From assembly GCF_012849555.1 (NCBI RefSeq), contig NZ_CP051685.1, positions 1,178,001 to 1,242,000 of the forward strand: a DNA stretch of 64,000 nt. Reading direction: 5' to 3'. Below, piece by piece: positions 24,220-33,253 of this stretch. Positions within the stretch are counted from its first letter, which is position 1. Every line of letters begins with the position of its first letter. The stretch is from Massilia forsythiae. GTDB lineage: Bacteria > Pseudomonadota > Gammaproteobacteria > Burkholderiales > Burkholderiaceae_D. Made by a program: the position numbers and the translations under genes. The notes beneath the pieces were generated by a model. It did not search any database. It was not told where the DNA came from and worked only from the letters and a program-made list of their open reading frames with translations.

Positions 24220-24652
24220 CGTTACGCTCCCTTGCCTTGTGCATCAGCCAATGGTCGTCGGCGTCCTTGGCCGCCAGCACGTCCAGCGCGGCGCCGTGGC
24301 GCAGCCGCGCCGCACGGCGGTCCTTTTCGAATGCCTTCACCGCGCCCGCCGCCGCGACGGCACGCTCGGCCACGGCATCCCGATCCCGTTCGAGGCCGCG
24401 CAACCGCCCCTGCGACACGGTGACGTCCGCCGCCGTGGCCAGCAGGTGGCGGCGGCGGTTGGCGAACTCGCTCGCGCCGAGCGCGGCGGCAGACGCCGTG
24501 TGCGCCAGTTGCCGGCGCAGCGCGTCCACCTCCTCCTGCTGGCGCGCCAGCGCCAGGTTGGCGTCGCCGAGCTCGCGCTGGACCGCATCGGCCTCCCAGC
24601 GCCTGGTCGCCAGGATGGCTTCGAGGCCGTAGCGGAAACGGCGCGCCGTCAT
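24209..24652 (-). CDS. fliJ: Flagellar export chaperone FliJ
   Basis: 147 residues from ATG 24652, overlapping the fliI stop as ATGA. The protein is one long charged coiled coil (FRYGLEAILATRRWEADAVQ, ALARQQEEVDALRRQLAH), as in FliJ, the rod that connects the FliI ATPase ring to the FlhA ring. Length matches the family. Confidence 0.88.
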   Translation of the reverse strand: MTARRFRYGLEAILATRRWEADAVQRELGDANLALARQQEEVDALRRQLAHTASAAALGASEFANRRRHLLATAADVTVSQGRLRGLERDRDAVAERAVAAAGAVKAFEKDRRAARLRHGAALDVLAAKDADDHWLMHKARERNDGN

Positions 24653-25959
24653 GCGCCCTGCTCCTGCAGCACGGCTGCCAGGCGTTTCACGGCCTCCGCG
24701 CGCGCGGTCGGCTCGTCGAGCTGCTGGCGCAGCACCGCGGTCAAGCCCGGATGGCAGGCCAGCGCCTGGTCGATCGCGGCGCTGGCGCCGGCGCGATACG
24801 CGCCCATGTCGACCATCTGGCGGTTGCGCTGGTAAGTCGCCAGCAGTTCCAGCACGCGCCGCATCAGCTGGCGCTCGTCCTTGGTCGCGAGCTGTCCCGC
24901 CAGCCGGCTGGTGCTCTGCAGGATGTCGATCGCCGGGAAATGTCCTTCCTGCGCCAGGTCGCGCGACAGCATGATGTGGCCGTCGAGCGTGGCGCGCACG
25001 GTATCCGAGATCGGCTCGTTGAAGTCGTCGCCGTCGACCAGCACCGTGTACAGCGCGGTGATCGAACCGCCGCCGCCGGCGGTGCCGCAGCGTTCGCACA
25101 GCGCCGGGATCTCGCTGAAGATGGAGGGCGTATAGCCGCGCGCGGTCGGCGGTTCGCCGGCGGCCAGCCCGATTTCCCGGCGCCCCATCGCCAGGCGCGT
25201 CAGCGAATCCATCATCAGCAGCACGTCGCGGCGCTGGGCGCGGAAATGCTCGGCGATGACCGTCGCCGTATAGGCCGCGCGCGTGCGCGCCAGCGGCGAC
25301 TGGTCGGCGGTGGCCACCACCATCACGCTGCGCGCCAGGCCTTCCTCGCCGAGCTGGTGCTCGATGAACTCGCGCACTTCCCTGCCGCGCTCGCCGATCA
25401 GGGCGATGACGTTGACGTCGGCCTCGACGTGGCGCGCCATCATGCCCAGCAGCGTGCTCTTGCCGACCCCGCTGCCGGCGAAGATGCCGATGCGCTGGCC
25501 GCGTCCGAGCGGCAGCATGGCGTCGATGGCGCGCACGCCGGTTTCCAGGATGGCGTCGATGGCGGGGCGCGCCAGCGGATTGAGCGCGGGCGCGTTCAAG
25601 GGCCGCGCCGCCAGTCCGGCCGGCGCCGGCCGTCCGTCCAGCGGCGCGCCGAAGGCATCGATCACGCGTCCGAGCAGGGCGTCGCCCACCATCACCCCGG
25701 CATGGCGGCCGGTGGCGCGCACCAGGCAGCCGGCCTGCACGCCGCGCAGCGCGCGCTGCGGCATCAGGATGGTGCGGCCCGGACGGATGCCGACCACCTC
25801 GCACGGCACCGTCGTGCGCCCGTCGATCTCGAGATCGCAGACTTCGCCGACCGCCGCGCGCGGCCCGGCCGCTTCCAGCATGTCGCCGGCCACGGCCACC
25901 ACGCGCCCGGTACGGCGGGTCATTTCGGCGGCCTGGATCGCCTGGACATAGTCACGCAT
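24649..25959 (-). CDS. fliI: Flagellum-type export ATPase FliI
   Basis: 436 residues from ATG 25959, inside the end of fliH (8-base overlap). The Walker A motif GIFAGSGVGKST lies near residue 158-168 and the Walker B region is DVLLMMDSLTRLA. The PTARGYTPSIFSEIPALCER segment is typical of the FliI/SctN family. FliI hydrolyses ATP to help unfold and release export substrates. All catalytic motifs look intact. Confidence 0.97.
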   Translation of the reverse strand: MRDYVQAIQAAEMTRRTGRVVAVAGDMLEAAGPRAAVGEVCDLEIDGRTTVPCEVVGIRPGRTILMPQRALRGVQAGCLVRATGRHAGVMVGDALLGRVIDAFGAPLDGRPAPAGLAARPLNAPALNPLARPAIDAILETGVRAIDAMLPLGRGQRIGIFAGSGVGKSTLLGMMARHVEADVNVIALIGERGREVREFIEHQLGEEGLARSVMVVATADQSPLARTRAAYTATVIAEHFRAQRRDVLLMMDSLTRLAMGRREIGLAAGEPPTARGYTPSIFSEIPALCERCGTAGGGGSITALYTVLVDGDDFNEPISDTVRATLDGHIMLSRDLAQEGHFPAIDILQSTSRLAGQLATKDERQLMRRVLELLATYQRNRQMVDMGAYRAGASAAIDQALACHPGLTAVLRQQLDEPTARAEAVKRLAAVLQEQGA

Positions 25960-26707
25960 CGGCGCGTTCCTCGCCGCCGCCATGGGCCGCCAGCAGCGCC
26001 GCCTGCAACAGGCCGGCCTGCGTTTCCAGGCGCGCATCGAGTTCGCCTTCCGGTCCGCGCACGATGCAGCCGCCGCGTCCGACCCCTTCGTCGGCGACCA
26101 GCCCGGCGCGCGCCAGCCATTCCGGCGCGGCGGTTTCGCCCAGCAGGCGGTGGTCGGCCGGATGGATGCCGACGCTCACGCCGTCGGCCGTACCGTAGGC
26201 CGCGCGCGCCGCCGCGATCGAGGCGCGCAGCACCCGCGGGTCGAGCGCATGCGCGCCGATCACGCGGCACACGCCGGCGAAAATCGATTCCACCACCATC
26301 GCCTCGGCCTCCGCCAGCACCCGGCGGCGGGCGTCGGCCAGGCTGCGCATCAGCTTGTCGATCTCCGCCAGCCTGGCGGCGGCCGCCTCGTCGGCGGCGC
26401 GGCGGCCTTCGGCCAGTCCCTGGCGCCGCCCTTCGTCGAGTCCGGCGCGCGCGGCCTGCGCATGCGACGCGGCCTGTTCCCGTGCGACGGCCTCGCGCAC
26501 GCGCGCCAGATCCGCCGCGGCAGCCGAACGTGCTGCGTCCAGGTCGTTCTGCACGTCCTGCAGGGCGATGCGCAAGGCCGTGTTCTCGTCGCGCAGGCGC
26601 TGTTCGGCGCTCGGCTCCTGCAGCATGTCGCGGGCCGACGGCGCACCCGGCCGTGCCAGCTGGCGCGGGGCGCCGGAAATCTCGGGCTTGAAAATCACTT
26701 CGCCCAT
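25952..26707 (-). CDS. fliH: FliI regulator FliH
   Basis: 251 residues from ATG 26707; an in-frame ATG at 26716 and GTG at 26698 are alternatives. A disordered start with a FKPEI segment is followed by a long coiled coil (DLARVREAVAREQAASHAQA), a GxxxG-like region (GLDEGRRQGLAEGRR) and the C-terminal FliI-binding domain (AEAMVVESIFAGVCRVIG). FliH links FliI to FliN at the C-ring and to FlhA. It overlaps the FliG-like gene by 13 bases. Confidence 0.88.
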   Translation of the reverse strand: MGEVIFKPEISGAPRQLARPGAPSARDMLQEPSAEQRLRDENTALRIALQDVQNDLDAARSAAAADLARVREAVAREQAASHAQAARAGLDEGRRQGLAEGRRAADEAAAARLAEIDKLMRSLADARRRVLAEAEAMVVESIFAGVCRVIGAHALDPRVLRASIAAARAAYGTADGVSVGIHPADHRLLGETAAPEWLARAGLVADEGVGRGGCIVRGPEGELDARLETQAGLLQAALLAAHGGGEERADA

Positions 26708-27225
26708 GGCATCCATCCCGTCAGCAGTGCCAGGCCGCGGCGCGCGGCGCGCGCCTGCGGGACGGCGGCGGGGAGGTCCGCCGCCAGGGCATCGAGCAAC
26801 GCCGCCCGCAAGGCCGGCGCCGCCGTCATGCCGGCCTTGCGCACGGCGTCGATGCGGGCGCGCCGTTCCGGTTCGAACATGGCGACCAGCGCGCGTTCGG
26901 CCGGCCACGGACCGCACTCGAGGAACAACGCCGCCAGGCCGGCCGGTTCGGCGGCCAGCACACCGAACAGCTGGTGCGCGGACGCTGACTGCAGGACGCG
27001 TCGCGCGGCGCCGTCCGGCGCCTGCGCATCCGCATCGTCGGCCACGGCCGGGTCGAGGGCGGCGCGGTCGAGCGGCACCCGCTCGAACCCCAGCGCGGCC
27101 ATCTCGGCCAGGTGCCGACGCAGCACGGCGCGGTCGGCCTCGGGCAGCGCGCCGAGCACCGCCTCGCGGTCGGCATCGCCGTGGCCGTACAAGGCCGCGG
27201 CTGCCTGGCGGTGTCCGGTACTCAT
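26695..27225 (-). CDS. Truncated FliG-like protein lacking the torque domain
   Basis: 176 residues at the fliG position between fliF and fliH; normal FliG has about 330. ATG 27225 overlaps the fliF stop (ATGA). Residues about 90-160 align by eye with the FliG middle domain (LFGVLAAEPAGLAALFLE, MFEPERRARIDAVRKAG, PALRAALLDALA), though the EHPQ motif is replaced by EPAG. The N-terminal part (VLGALPEADRAVLRRHLAEM) is FliG-like in pattern. Nothing corresponds to FliG_C, which carries the charged residues that contact the stator. A C-ring adaptor without torque function is the simplest reading. An SctK-like protein is the alternative. Confidence 0.62.
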   Translation of the reverse strand: MSTGHRQAAAALYGHGDADREAVLGALPEADRAVLRRHLAEMAALGFERVPLDRAALDPAVADDADAQAPDGAARRVLQSASAHQLFGVLAAEPAGLAALFLECGPWPAERALVAMFEPERRARIDAVRKAGMTAAPALRAALLDALAADLPAAVPQARAARRGLALLTGWMPWAK

Positions 27226-28658
27226 GGCTTGCTCCGGTCGAGCGCCGCCGCACCGTCCGTGTTGCCGATCCAGCCGCGCACGTCGCGCAGCAGGGCTTCG
27301 CGCTCGCTGGCGCTCAGGCGGCCCGGCTGGCGCGCGCGCGCGGTGCGGCGCCGGCGGTACAGCAGCAGCGCTGCCGCGATCACCAGGAACGCGGCCAGCA
27401 GCAAACGCACGGCCAGGCCGGTGTCGAACCCTTCGCCGCGCCGCGCCTGCGGCAGGGCTTGCGCCGTGTCCGGCGCAGCCGGCGCCTGCGGGGGCGTGAC
27501 GTCGGTGTGCGGCATGATCGGCGCGATACGATCCGCCGAATACAGCACGATGGCGTCGCCGCGGTCCGGATTCAGTCCGACCGCCATCGCCACGACTTCC
27601 TTCAACTGTTCGCGCTGGATCTCGTGCAGGGCCGGCTGCACCATCACCGCCACGGTCATGCGGCGGATGGCGCCGGCGGCCACCGATACCTGCTCGACGC
27701 GACGGCCGGCCTGGTATTCGGTTTCGGTACTGCGCTTGACGTCGTCCGGGCGCGCGCCCTGCACGCCGTCGGCGTCCGGGTCGCGGTTGACGACACGCTG
27801 GCGCACTGCCAGCCCGGTGGCCGCGCCGCGCGCCGGCAGCACTTCCTCGGTGGTGACCTTGCTCTGGTCCAGATTGAGCACGACGTCGACGCTGGCCACC
27901 GCCTGGCCGGGGCCGAAGGTGCTGTCCAGGACGCGCGCGGCCTTGCGGGCCAGGTATTCCTCGGTGCTGCGCTTGCTGTCGAGCTGGGCGCCGCCCTGCA
28001 GGTCGGCTTCGCCGGCGGCGCCGGTAAGCGCGTTGCCGTGCTGGTCGACGATGGTGACGTCGCCGGTCTGCATCTCCGGCACCGCCGCCGCCGCCAGGCG
28101 CGCGATGCCGACCGTCTGCTCGTGCGACAGCGCGGTATCGCGCTTCATGGCGATCGTCACCGACGCCTTGGGATGATTCACCGTCTTCTTGAACAATCCC
28201 TGTTCCGGGATCGCCAGATGGACGCGTGCCGACTGCACGTTCTCGATGGCCTGGATGGTCCTGGTCAGCTCCCCTTGCACCGCACGCTGGTAGTTGACCT
28301 TCTGGACGAATTCGGTCATGCCGAAGTCGGCATTGTTGAAGACTTCGAAGCCGACGCCGCCGTGCAGCGGCAATTCGCCCGCCATCAGCTTCAGGCGGGT
28401 CTTGTGCACCTGCTCGGCCGGCACCAGGATGGTGTTGCCGTCGCCTTCGAGGCGATACGGCACTTTCAGCTTGTCCAGTTCCGCCGTCATGGCGGCGGCG
28501 TCGCGCTGGCCGAGGTCGGAAAACAGCACCTGGTAACTGGCGGTCAGGCTCCACACCGCCAACCCCGCCACGGCGGCGACGATGAAGACCATGCCCGCCA
28601 CGATGCCGGCGCGCCCGCCCGTTCCCTGGCCACGCCAGATAGTCGATAAGAAACTCAC
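27222..28658 (-). CDS. fliF: MS-ring protein FliF
   Basis: 478 residues with two membrane helices: one near 18-40 (AGIVAGMVFIVAAVAGLAVW) and one near 413-433 (LAVRLLLAAFLVIAAALLLY). Between them are the ring-building motifs (YQVLFSDLGQRDAAAMTAEL, ENVQSARVHLAIPEQGLF). The cytoplasmic tail is short, with one helix (REALLRDVRGWI) where FliF normally binds FliG. The shortened tail fits a reduced FliG partner. FliF forms the base ring around the export gate. Confidence 0.96.
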   Translation of the reverse strand: MSFLSTIWRGQGTGGRAGIVAGMVFIVAAVAGLAVWSLTASYQVLFSDLGQRDAAAMTAELDKLKVPYRLEGDGNTILVPAEQVHKTRLKLMAGELPLHGGVGFEVFNNADFGMTEFVQKVNYQRAVQGELTRTIQAIENVQSARVHLAIPEQGLFKKTVNHPKASVTIAMKRDTALSHEQTVGIARLAAAAVPEMQTGDVTIVDQHGNALTGAAGEADLQGGAQLDSKRSTEEYLARKAARVLDSTFGPGQAVASVDVVLNLDQSKVTTEEVLPARGAATGLAVRQRVVNRDPDADGVQGARPDDVKRSTETEYQAGRRVEQVSVAAGAIRRMTVAVMVQPALHEIQREQLKEVVAMAVGLNPDRGDAIVLYSADRIAPIMPHTDVTPPQAPAAPDTAQALPQARRGEGFDTGLAVRLLLAAFLVIAAALLLYRRRRTARARQPGRLSASEREALLRDVRGWIGNTDGAAALDRSKP

Positions 28659-28668
28659 GCCGTATCCC

Positions 28669-28971
28669 CTACACCTGCATCCGCATCACTTCCTGGTATC
28701 CCTCCAGGACCTTGTTCCTGACCTGCGCCAGCAACTGGAAAGAAAGCTTGGCCTCTTCCACGTGCATCATCACCTCGTGCAGCGCCACCGGCTGGCCGGC
28801 GGCCAGCAGGCGCGCGTCGCGGTCGGCCACGCCCAGGGCGCGGTTGACCTCTCCCAGTTCGCGTTCGAACCAGGCGCCGAAGGGTTGCGCCGGCGCCGCC
28901 GCGCGCATGCCGTCGCCGGTGAATTGGGCGGGCGCCGCCTGCGCCAGCAGCGCGATCGGATCGATGCTCAT
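28669..28971 (-). CDS. fliE: MS-ring/rod junction protein FliE
   Basis: 100 residues. ATG 28971 overlaps the flgC stop (ATGA). The C-terminal half carries the family pattern (VALHEVMMHVEEAKLSFQLL, VRNKVLEGYQEVMRMQV). FliE is the first exported subunit and joins the MS ring to the rod. Confidence 0.94.
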   Translation of the reverse strand: MSIDPIALLAQAAPAQFTGDGMRAAAPAQPFGAWFERELGEVNRALGVADRDARLLAAGQPVALHEVMMHVEEAKLSFQLLAQVRNKVLEGYQEVMRMQV

Positions 28972-29393
28972 TGCTGGCCTCCGATTTCCAGGGCGCGCGC
29001 CGCCATGGTCTTGGCGGCACTCATCGCCACCACGTTGGCTTCGTAGGCGCGCAGCGCAGTGGTCAAGGTCAGCATTTCCTGGGTCTGGTCGATGCCGGGA
29101 TAGGCGACGAAGCCCTTGTCGTTGGCGTACGGGTGGCCCGGCTCGTAGGCCAGGCGCGGCGCGGCGTCCTGCTCCACCACCTGGGCCGCGGCGCCGCGCT
29201 GGCGGTACAAGCCGTCGAACTGGCGCGAAAACGCCAGCGCCTGGTCGGCCACCACCTTGAGCGGCCGGTACAGCTGCGCGGCGTTCGGCGCGGCGCTGTG
29301 CATGTGGGCGATGTTGGCGGCGGCGGTATCGACGCGCAGCTTCTCGACGGCCAAGCCGGCGGCGCTGATCTGGAATGCGTTTTCGTAGGCCAT
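28968..29393 (-). CDS. flgC: Proximal rod protein FlgC
   Basis: 141 residues from ATG 29393, which shares its A with the flgB stop (TGATG). The N-terminal rod motif (FQISAAGLAVEKLRVDTAAA NIAH) and C-terminal helix (QEMLTLTTALRAYEANVVAM) are typical. FlgC forms part of the drive-shaft rod. Confidence 0.94.
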   Translation of the reverse strand: MAYENAFQISAAGLAVEKLRVDTAAANIAHMHSAAPNAAQLYRPLKVVADQALAFSRQFDGLYRQRGAAAQVVEQDAAPRLAYEPGHPYANDKGFVAYPGIDQTQEMLTLTTALRAYEANVVAMSAAKTMAARALEIGGQQ

Positions 29394-29764
29394 CAACGCT
29401 TCCCTTCCGTGATCGCCGTGCCGATGATCGCGTATTCGCGGCTCACGACCTTCAGCAGGGCCTGGTGGCGCAGGACCGTATCGGACAGGTCAGCCACCTC
29501 GAGGTCGAGCGAGACGTCGTTCGCCTGCGCCGCATCGGCCGCCGGCACGATGTGCGGGCGCATCAAGGTGCCCGCCGTGCGCTGCGCGCCGCCGGCCTGG
29601 CGCCGCAGGCCGTCGACCTGGGCGTCGAAGTCGACCATGACCCGGCGGTAGCCGGGCGTGTTGGCGTTGGCGATGTTCTGCGCGATCGCCTGCTGGCGCA
29701 GGCTCGTCACGTCCAGGGCGGCGCCGAGCAGCGCCGTGGTGCTGCTTGCTACGAGATTGAACAA
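29393..29764 (-). CDS. flgB: Proximal rod protein FlgB (TTG start)
   Basis: 123 residues from a TTG codon at 29764. AGAGGA lies 7-8 bases upstream, and the following residues FNLVASSTTALLGAALDV match the normal FlgB start, so TTG is the likely initiator. The rod signature (IAQNIANANTPGYRRVMVDF) is clear. It begins 20 bases after the flgI stop and is coupled to flgC. Confidence 0.92.
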   Translation of the reverse strand: MFNLVASSTTALLGAALDVTSLRQQAIAQNIANANTPGYRRVMVDFDAQVDGLRRQAGGAQRTAGTLMRPHIVPAADAAQANDVSLDLEVADLSDTVLRHQALLKVVSREYAIIGTAITEGKR

Positions 29765-29784
29765 TTCGGGTTCCTCTGCTGCGG

Positions 29785-30894
29785 TTACTGTACGATCAGG
29801 TCGGCGTGGAGTGCGCCCGCCGCCTTGACCGCACGAAGGATGGAAATGATGTCGCGCGTGTTGGTCCTGATCCGCGTGAGCGACTGCACCAGGTCGCCGA
29901 CCGTGTTGTCGCTGGCGACGAATCCGGTTTCGCCGCGTTCGGCGACGTCGACCCGGCTGTTGGACACGAGTGCGGTGCGTACCCCGGCGCCGGCGTAGCC
30001 GACCGACAGCGGCTGGACCACGGTGTTGTCGGTCACGATCGACACCTTCAGGTCGCCGTGCGAGATCGCCACCTTGGCGATGCGCACGTCGGCGCCGGCC
30101 ACCACGGTGCCGGTACGCTCGTTGATGACGACCCGGGCGCGGCGGTCCGGCTCGACCGTCACGTTTTCCAGCGCCATCATGAATTCGGCGGTGCGCGCCT
30201 TGCCGCCCGGCAGGCGCACGTCGATGCCGGAGGCGTCGCGCGCGGTCGCGGTGTCGGCGCCCAGGGCGCGGTTGATCGCGGTCGCGACCCGGTTCGCGGT
30301 CGTGTAGTCCGGCTCGCTCAGCACGAAGGTAATCGCGCCATCGCGGCCGACCTCGTTGACGATGCCCTGCTCCACCGTCGCGCCGGCGGGAATCGATGCC
30401 ACCGTGGGGTGGTTCTTCTGCACCACGTTGCCGTTCATGTCGTACTTGTAGCCGCCCACCGACAGCGCGCCCTGCGCCAGCGCGTAGATCTGGCCATTGG
30501 CCGCCTTCAGCGGCGCCATCACCAGGGTACCGCCGACCAGGCTGCGCGCGTCGCCGATGGAAGTGACCGTCACGTCCATCTGGTCGCCGGCGCGCGCGAA
30601 CGGCGACAGGTTGGCCGTCACCATGACCGCCGCCACGTTCCTGCTCTGGATATCCTCGGCGGCGAGGTTCAGTTCGTAGCGCGACAGCATGTTGGTCAGC
30701 GACTGGCGCGTCATCTTGCTGCGCGCGGAATCGCCGGTGCCGGCCAGGCCGGTCACCACGCCGTATCCGAGCAGCGCGTTCTCGCGCCATCCGGAGACCT
30801 TGCCCAGGTCCTTGATGCGGATTCCCTGGGCCTGCGCGCAGCAGGCGCACAGGGACAGGAACAGGTATGCCGCGATGCGTCCGGGACGGTTCAT
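29785..30894 (-). CDS. flgI: Flagellar P-ring protein FlgI
   Basis: 369 residues from ATG 30894, two bases after the flgH stop. A Sec signal peptide (AAYLFLSLCACCAQA) precedes the mature protein. FlgI motifs are strong (IKDLGKVSGWRENALLGYGV, GTGDSARSKMTRQSLTNMLS). It forms the periplasmic ring around the rod. Confidence 0.97.
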   Translation of the reverse strand: MNRPGRIAAYLFLSLCACCAQAQGIRIKDLGKVSGWRENALLGYGVVTGLAGTGDSARSKMTRQSLTNMLSRYELNLAAEDIQSRNVAAVMVTANLSPFARAGDQMDVTVTSIGDARSLVGGTLVMAPLKAANGQIYALAQGALSVGGYKYDMNGNVVQKNHPTVASIPAGATVEQGIVNEVGRDGAITFVLSEPDYTTANRVATAINRALGADTATARDASGIDVRLPGGKARTAEFMMALENVTVEPDRRARVVINERTGTVVAGADVRIAKVAISHGDLKVSIVTDNTVVQPLSVGYAGAGVRTALVSNSRVDVAERGETGFVASDNTVGDLVQSLTRIRTNTRDIISILRAVKAAGALHADLIVQ

Positions 30895-30896
30895 GG

Positions 30897-31472
30897 TCAG
30901 ATCCCGAACAAGGAAGCGAAGCGCTGCCACCAGGATGGCCGCTGGCGGTCGGCCAGGTCGCCCTGTCCCGAGTAGCTGATCCTGGCGTTGGCGATGCGGG
31001 TCGACAGCACCACGTTCAGGTCCGATACGTCCTGGGCCCTGACGGTGCCCTCGATGCGGATCTGCTGGCGTTCGTTGTTAATGTCCAGCACCTGCTCGCC
31101 GGCGATGCGCAGGTCGCCTTCGGCGGTCACGCCGGTCACCACCGCGGTCAGCTGGGCCAGCACCTTGCCCTGGCGCTCGGTCTTGCCGCGCCCGTCCATG
31201 CGGTTGGAGGCGTCGATCGCCGCCTGGTGGTCGTGCGACGGCGTCTGCACCGACAGGCCGATGCCGGCATCGCGGCTGGCCGAGGTGTTGGCCGTGCTGC
31301 TGGCGCTGGCGCTCTCGTAGACCAGCACGGTGACCAGCGAGCCGATGCGGCGCGGGCGCAGGTCCGAGGTCTGCGGCTGGAACGTCTTGGGGTCGTACAG
31401 GCTGGTGCCCTGGGCGGCCTGCAGCAGCGTGGCCAGGGCGATGCCCAGGGCGATCGTTTTACGTGTCGTCAT
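30897..31472 (-). CDS. flgH: Flagellar L-ring protein FlgH lacking a lipobox
   Basis: 191 residues from ATG 31472, the third of three in-frame ATGs and the best spaced from GAGGA; 31475 and 31478 are alternatives. The FlgH core is clear (RRIGSLVTVLVYESASASST, GKVLAQLTAVVTGVTAEGDL). FlgH is normally a lipoprotein, but here the signal sequence (KTIALGIALATLLQAAQGTS) contains no cysteine, so no lipid anchor is possible with this start. It overlaps the end of flgA. Confidence 0.93.
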   Translation of the reverse strand: MTTRKTIALGIALATLLQAAQGTSLYDPKTFQPQTSDLRPRRIGSLVTVLVYESASASSTANTSASRDAGIGLSVQTPSHDHQAAIDASNRMDGRGKTERQGKVLAQLTAVVTGVTAEGDLRIAGEQVLDINNERQQIRIEGTVRAQDVSDLNVVLSTRIANARISYSGQGDLADRQRPSWWQRFASLFGI

Positions 31473-31474
31473 CA

Positions 31475-32449
31475 TCATTCCTCGAGGCGGGCGATGCCCG
31501 CGCCAACCAGGCGCGCCTGCACGGGCGCGGTGCCGGCCAGCGCGCGCACCAGCAGTGCCTGTCCCTGCTGCGCATCGTTCATGGCGATCGCCGCGGTTTC
31601 CACCACCACCGTGCCGGTACCGTAGACCAGTTTCACGCGATCGCCGCGCAGCACGGCGGCCCGGGCCGGGCGGTGCAGCGCCGTCAGCGCTTCGCCGGCA
31701 TGGATGCGGCGCTGCAGGCGAATGGCGTCAGGCGGCGTATCGGCGCCGATGGGGAGCTGCTTCAAGCGCTCGACGGGCGTGTCCTGCAACACGAAATCGT
31801 CGCGTTGCGCGGTGGCGCCGGCTTCCAGGTCGCGGCGCGCGATCCATGCCGGCTGGCTCGCCCTGACATCGAAGCCGGCAACCACCGAGCGATACAGGTC
31901 CCCGTCGACCGCGATGTCGAGCCACACCGGGATGCGCACCTGGCCTGGCGGCGGAATGTCGCCCCGCACCGTCACCGCGACCGCGCCCTTGGGTACGGCG
32001 ACGGCGGCCAGCGCCGTACTCGGCACCAGGTCGACGTGCGCGTAGCGGCCGGCCAGCCGCTGGCGCAGGAATTCCTCGGCCTTCCCTTGCAGCAGCGCCG
32101 CATCGACCAGCTGGCCGGCGCTGTGCACCCGCACCACCTGCGCCCCTTCCCAATGCACGGCCGCGACGCAGCCGGCGCGCAGCAGCTGCCGCTCTACCGT
32201 CGCGCGGTTCAGGGTCACGGCCTGCTGTACCAGCGGCGCCGCACCGAACTGCGCCTGCAGCACGCAATCCGGCAGGGAAGCCGCTGCCGGGCGCTCGAGC
32301 AGGTCTTGCAGGCGGATGGTGCGCGTCTCGACCGTGACGTCGGCGCGCATGACCAGGGCGACGGGCACGGCGGCGGCGCCAACGGTTGCCGAGCCCAAGG
32401 CCAGGCATGCGAAGGCCGCCGTCCGGGCGGCATGCTGAAAACGAAACAT
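31475..32449 (-). CDS. flgA: P-ring assembly chaperone FlgA
   Basis: 324 residues with a signal peptide (AAFACLALGSATVGAAA). The C-terminal SAF/ChapFlgA domain is recognisable (AWIARRDLEAGATAQRDDFV, GDRVKLVYGTGTVVVETAAI). FlgA assists FlgI assembly in the periplasm. It lies 19 bases after flgG. Confidence 0.92.
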   Translation of the reverse strand: MFRFQHAARTAAFACLALGSATVGAAAVPVALVMRADVTVETRTIRLQDLLERPAAASLPDCVLQAQFGAAPLVQQAVTLNRATVERQLLRAGCVAAVHWEGAQVVRVHSAGQLVDAALLQGKAEEFLRQRLAGRYAHVDLVPSTALAAVAVPKGAVAVTVRGDIPPPGQVRIPVWLDIAVDGDLYRSVVAGFDVRASQPAWIARRDLEAGATAQRDDFVLQDTPVERLKQLPIGADTPPDAIRLQRRIHAGEALTALHRPARAAVLRGDRVKLVYGTGTVVVETAAIAMNDAQQGQALLVRALAGTAPVQARLVGAGIARLEE

Positions 32450-32468
32450 GAGCGGCTTGCTGGCTGGA

Positions 32469-33251
32469 TTACTTACGCAGGTTGTTTCCCATCGCCAGCA
32501 TCTCGTCGGACGCCTGGATGACCTTCACGCTGGATTCGTAGGCGCGCTGCGCCACCATCAAATCGACCATTTCCTGCACGATGTTGACGTTCGACGATTC
32601 CTGGTAACCCTGCGCCAGGGTCCCGAACGGCCCCTCGCCCGGCTGGCCGTAGATGGCATCGCCGGAACGTTCGGTGGCCTTGTACAGGTTGGTACCGAGC
32701 GGCGTGAGGCCGGATGCATCGGCGAAATGGGCCAGCTCGATGCGGCCGACCTCGATGGCCGAGGATTGGCTGTCGGATTGCGCCATCACGATGCCGTCGG
32801 CCTGCACGGTCAGCTGGCGCACGTCGGTGCCGACCCGTACTGCGGGACGCAGCGGCAAGCCGCCGGCGGTGGCCAGCAAGCCGTCCTGGTTGACCGTCAG
32901 TGCGCCGCCGCGCGTGTATTGCAGGCTGCCGTCGGCCAGCGTCACTTCCATGAAGCCGTCGCCCTGGATCGCGACGTCGAACATGGCATCGGTCTTCTTG
33001 AGTTCGCCCTGCGTGAACGACTTGGTCAAGGCCGCGATACCGACGCCGCTGCCCGACAGCAGGGCCGGCGCGCCGTTGGCGGCGTCCGGGTTGGCGGCGG
33101 CGGCCAGGCCGCGATACACCAGGTCTTCGAAATTCACGCGGCTCTTCTTGTAGCCTTGCGTGCTGATGTTGGCCATGTTGTTGGCGATCGCGTCGACACT
33201 CTTCTGGTGCGCCACCATGCCGGTCGCGGCGATGTACATCGAATCATTCAT
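32469..33251 (-). CDS. flgG: Distal rod protein FlgG
   Basis: 260 residues. N-terminal rod motif (YIAATGMVAHQKSVDAIANN then MANISTQGYK), central DVAIQGDGFMEV segment and C-terminal VNIVQEMVDLMVAQRAYESS are all intact and at normal spacing for FlgG. It starts two bases after flgF. Confidence 0.97.
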   Translation of the reverse strand: MNDSMYIAATGMVAHQKSVDAIANNMANISTQGYKKSRVNFEDLVYRGLAAAANPDAANGAPALLSGSGVGIAALTKSFTQGELKKTDAMFDVAIQGDGFMEVTLADGSLQYTRGGALTVNQDGLLATAGGLPLRPAVRVGTDVRQLTVQADGIVMAQSDSQSSAIEVGRIELAHFADASGLTPLGTNLYKATERSGDAIYGQPGEGPFGTLAQGYQESSNVNIVQEMVDLMVAQRAYESSVKVIQASDEMLAMGNNLRK

Positions 33252-33253
33252 CT

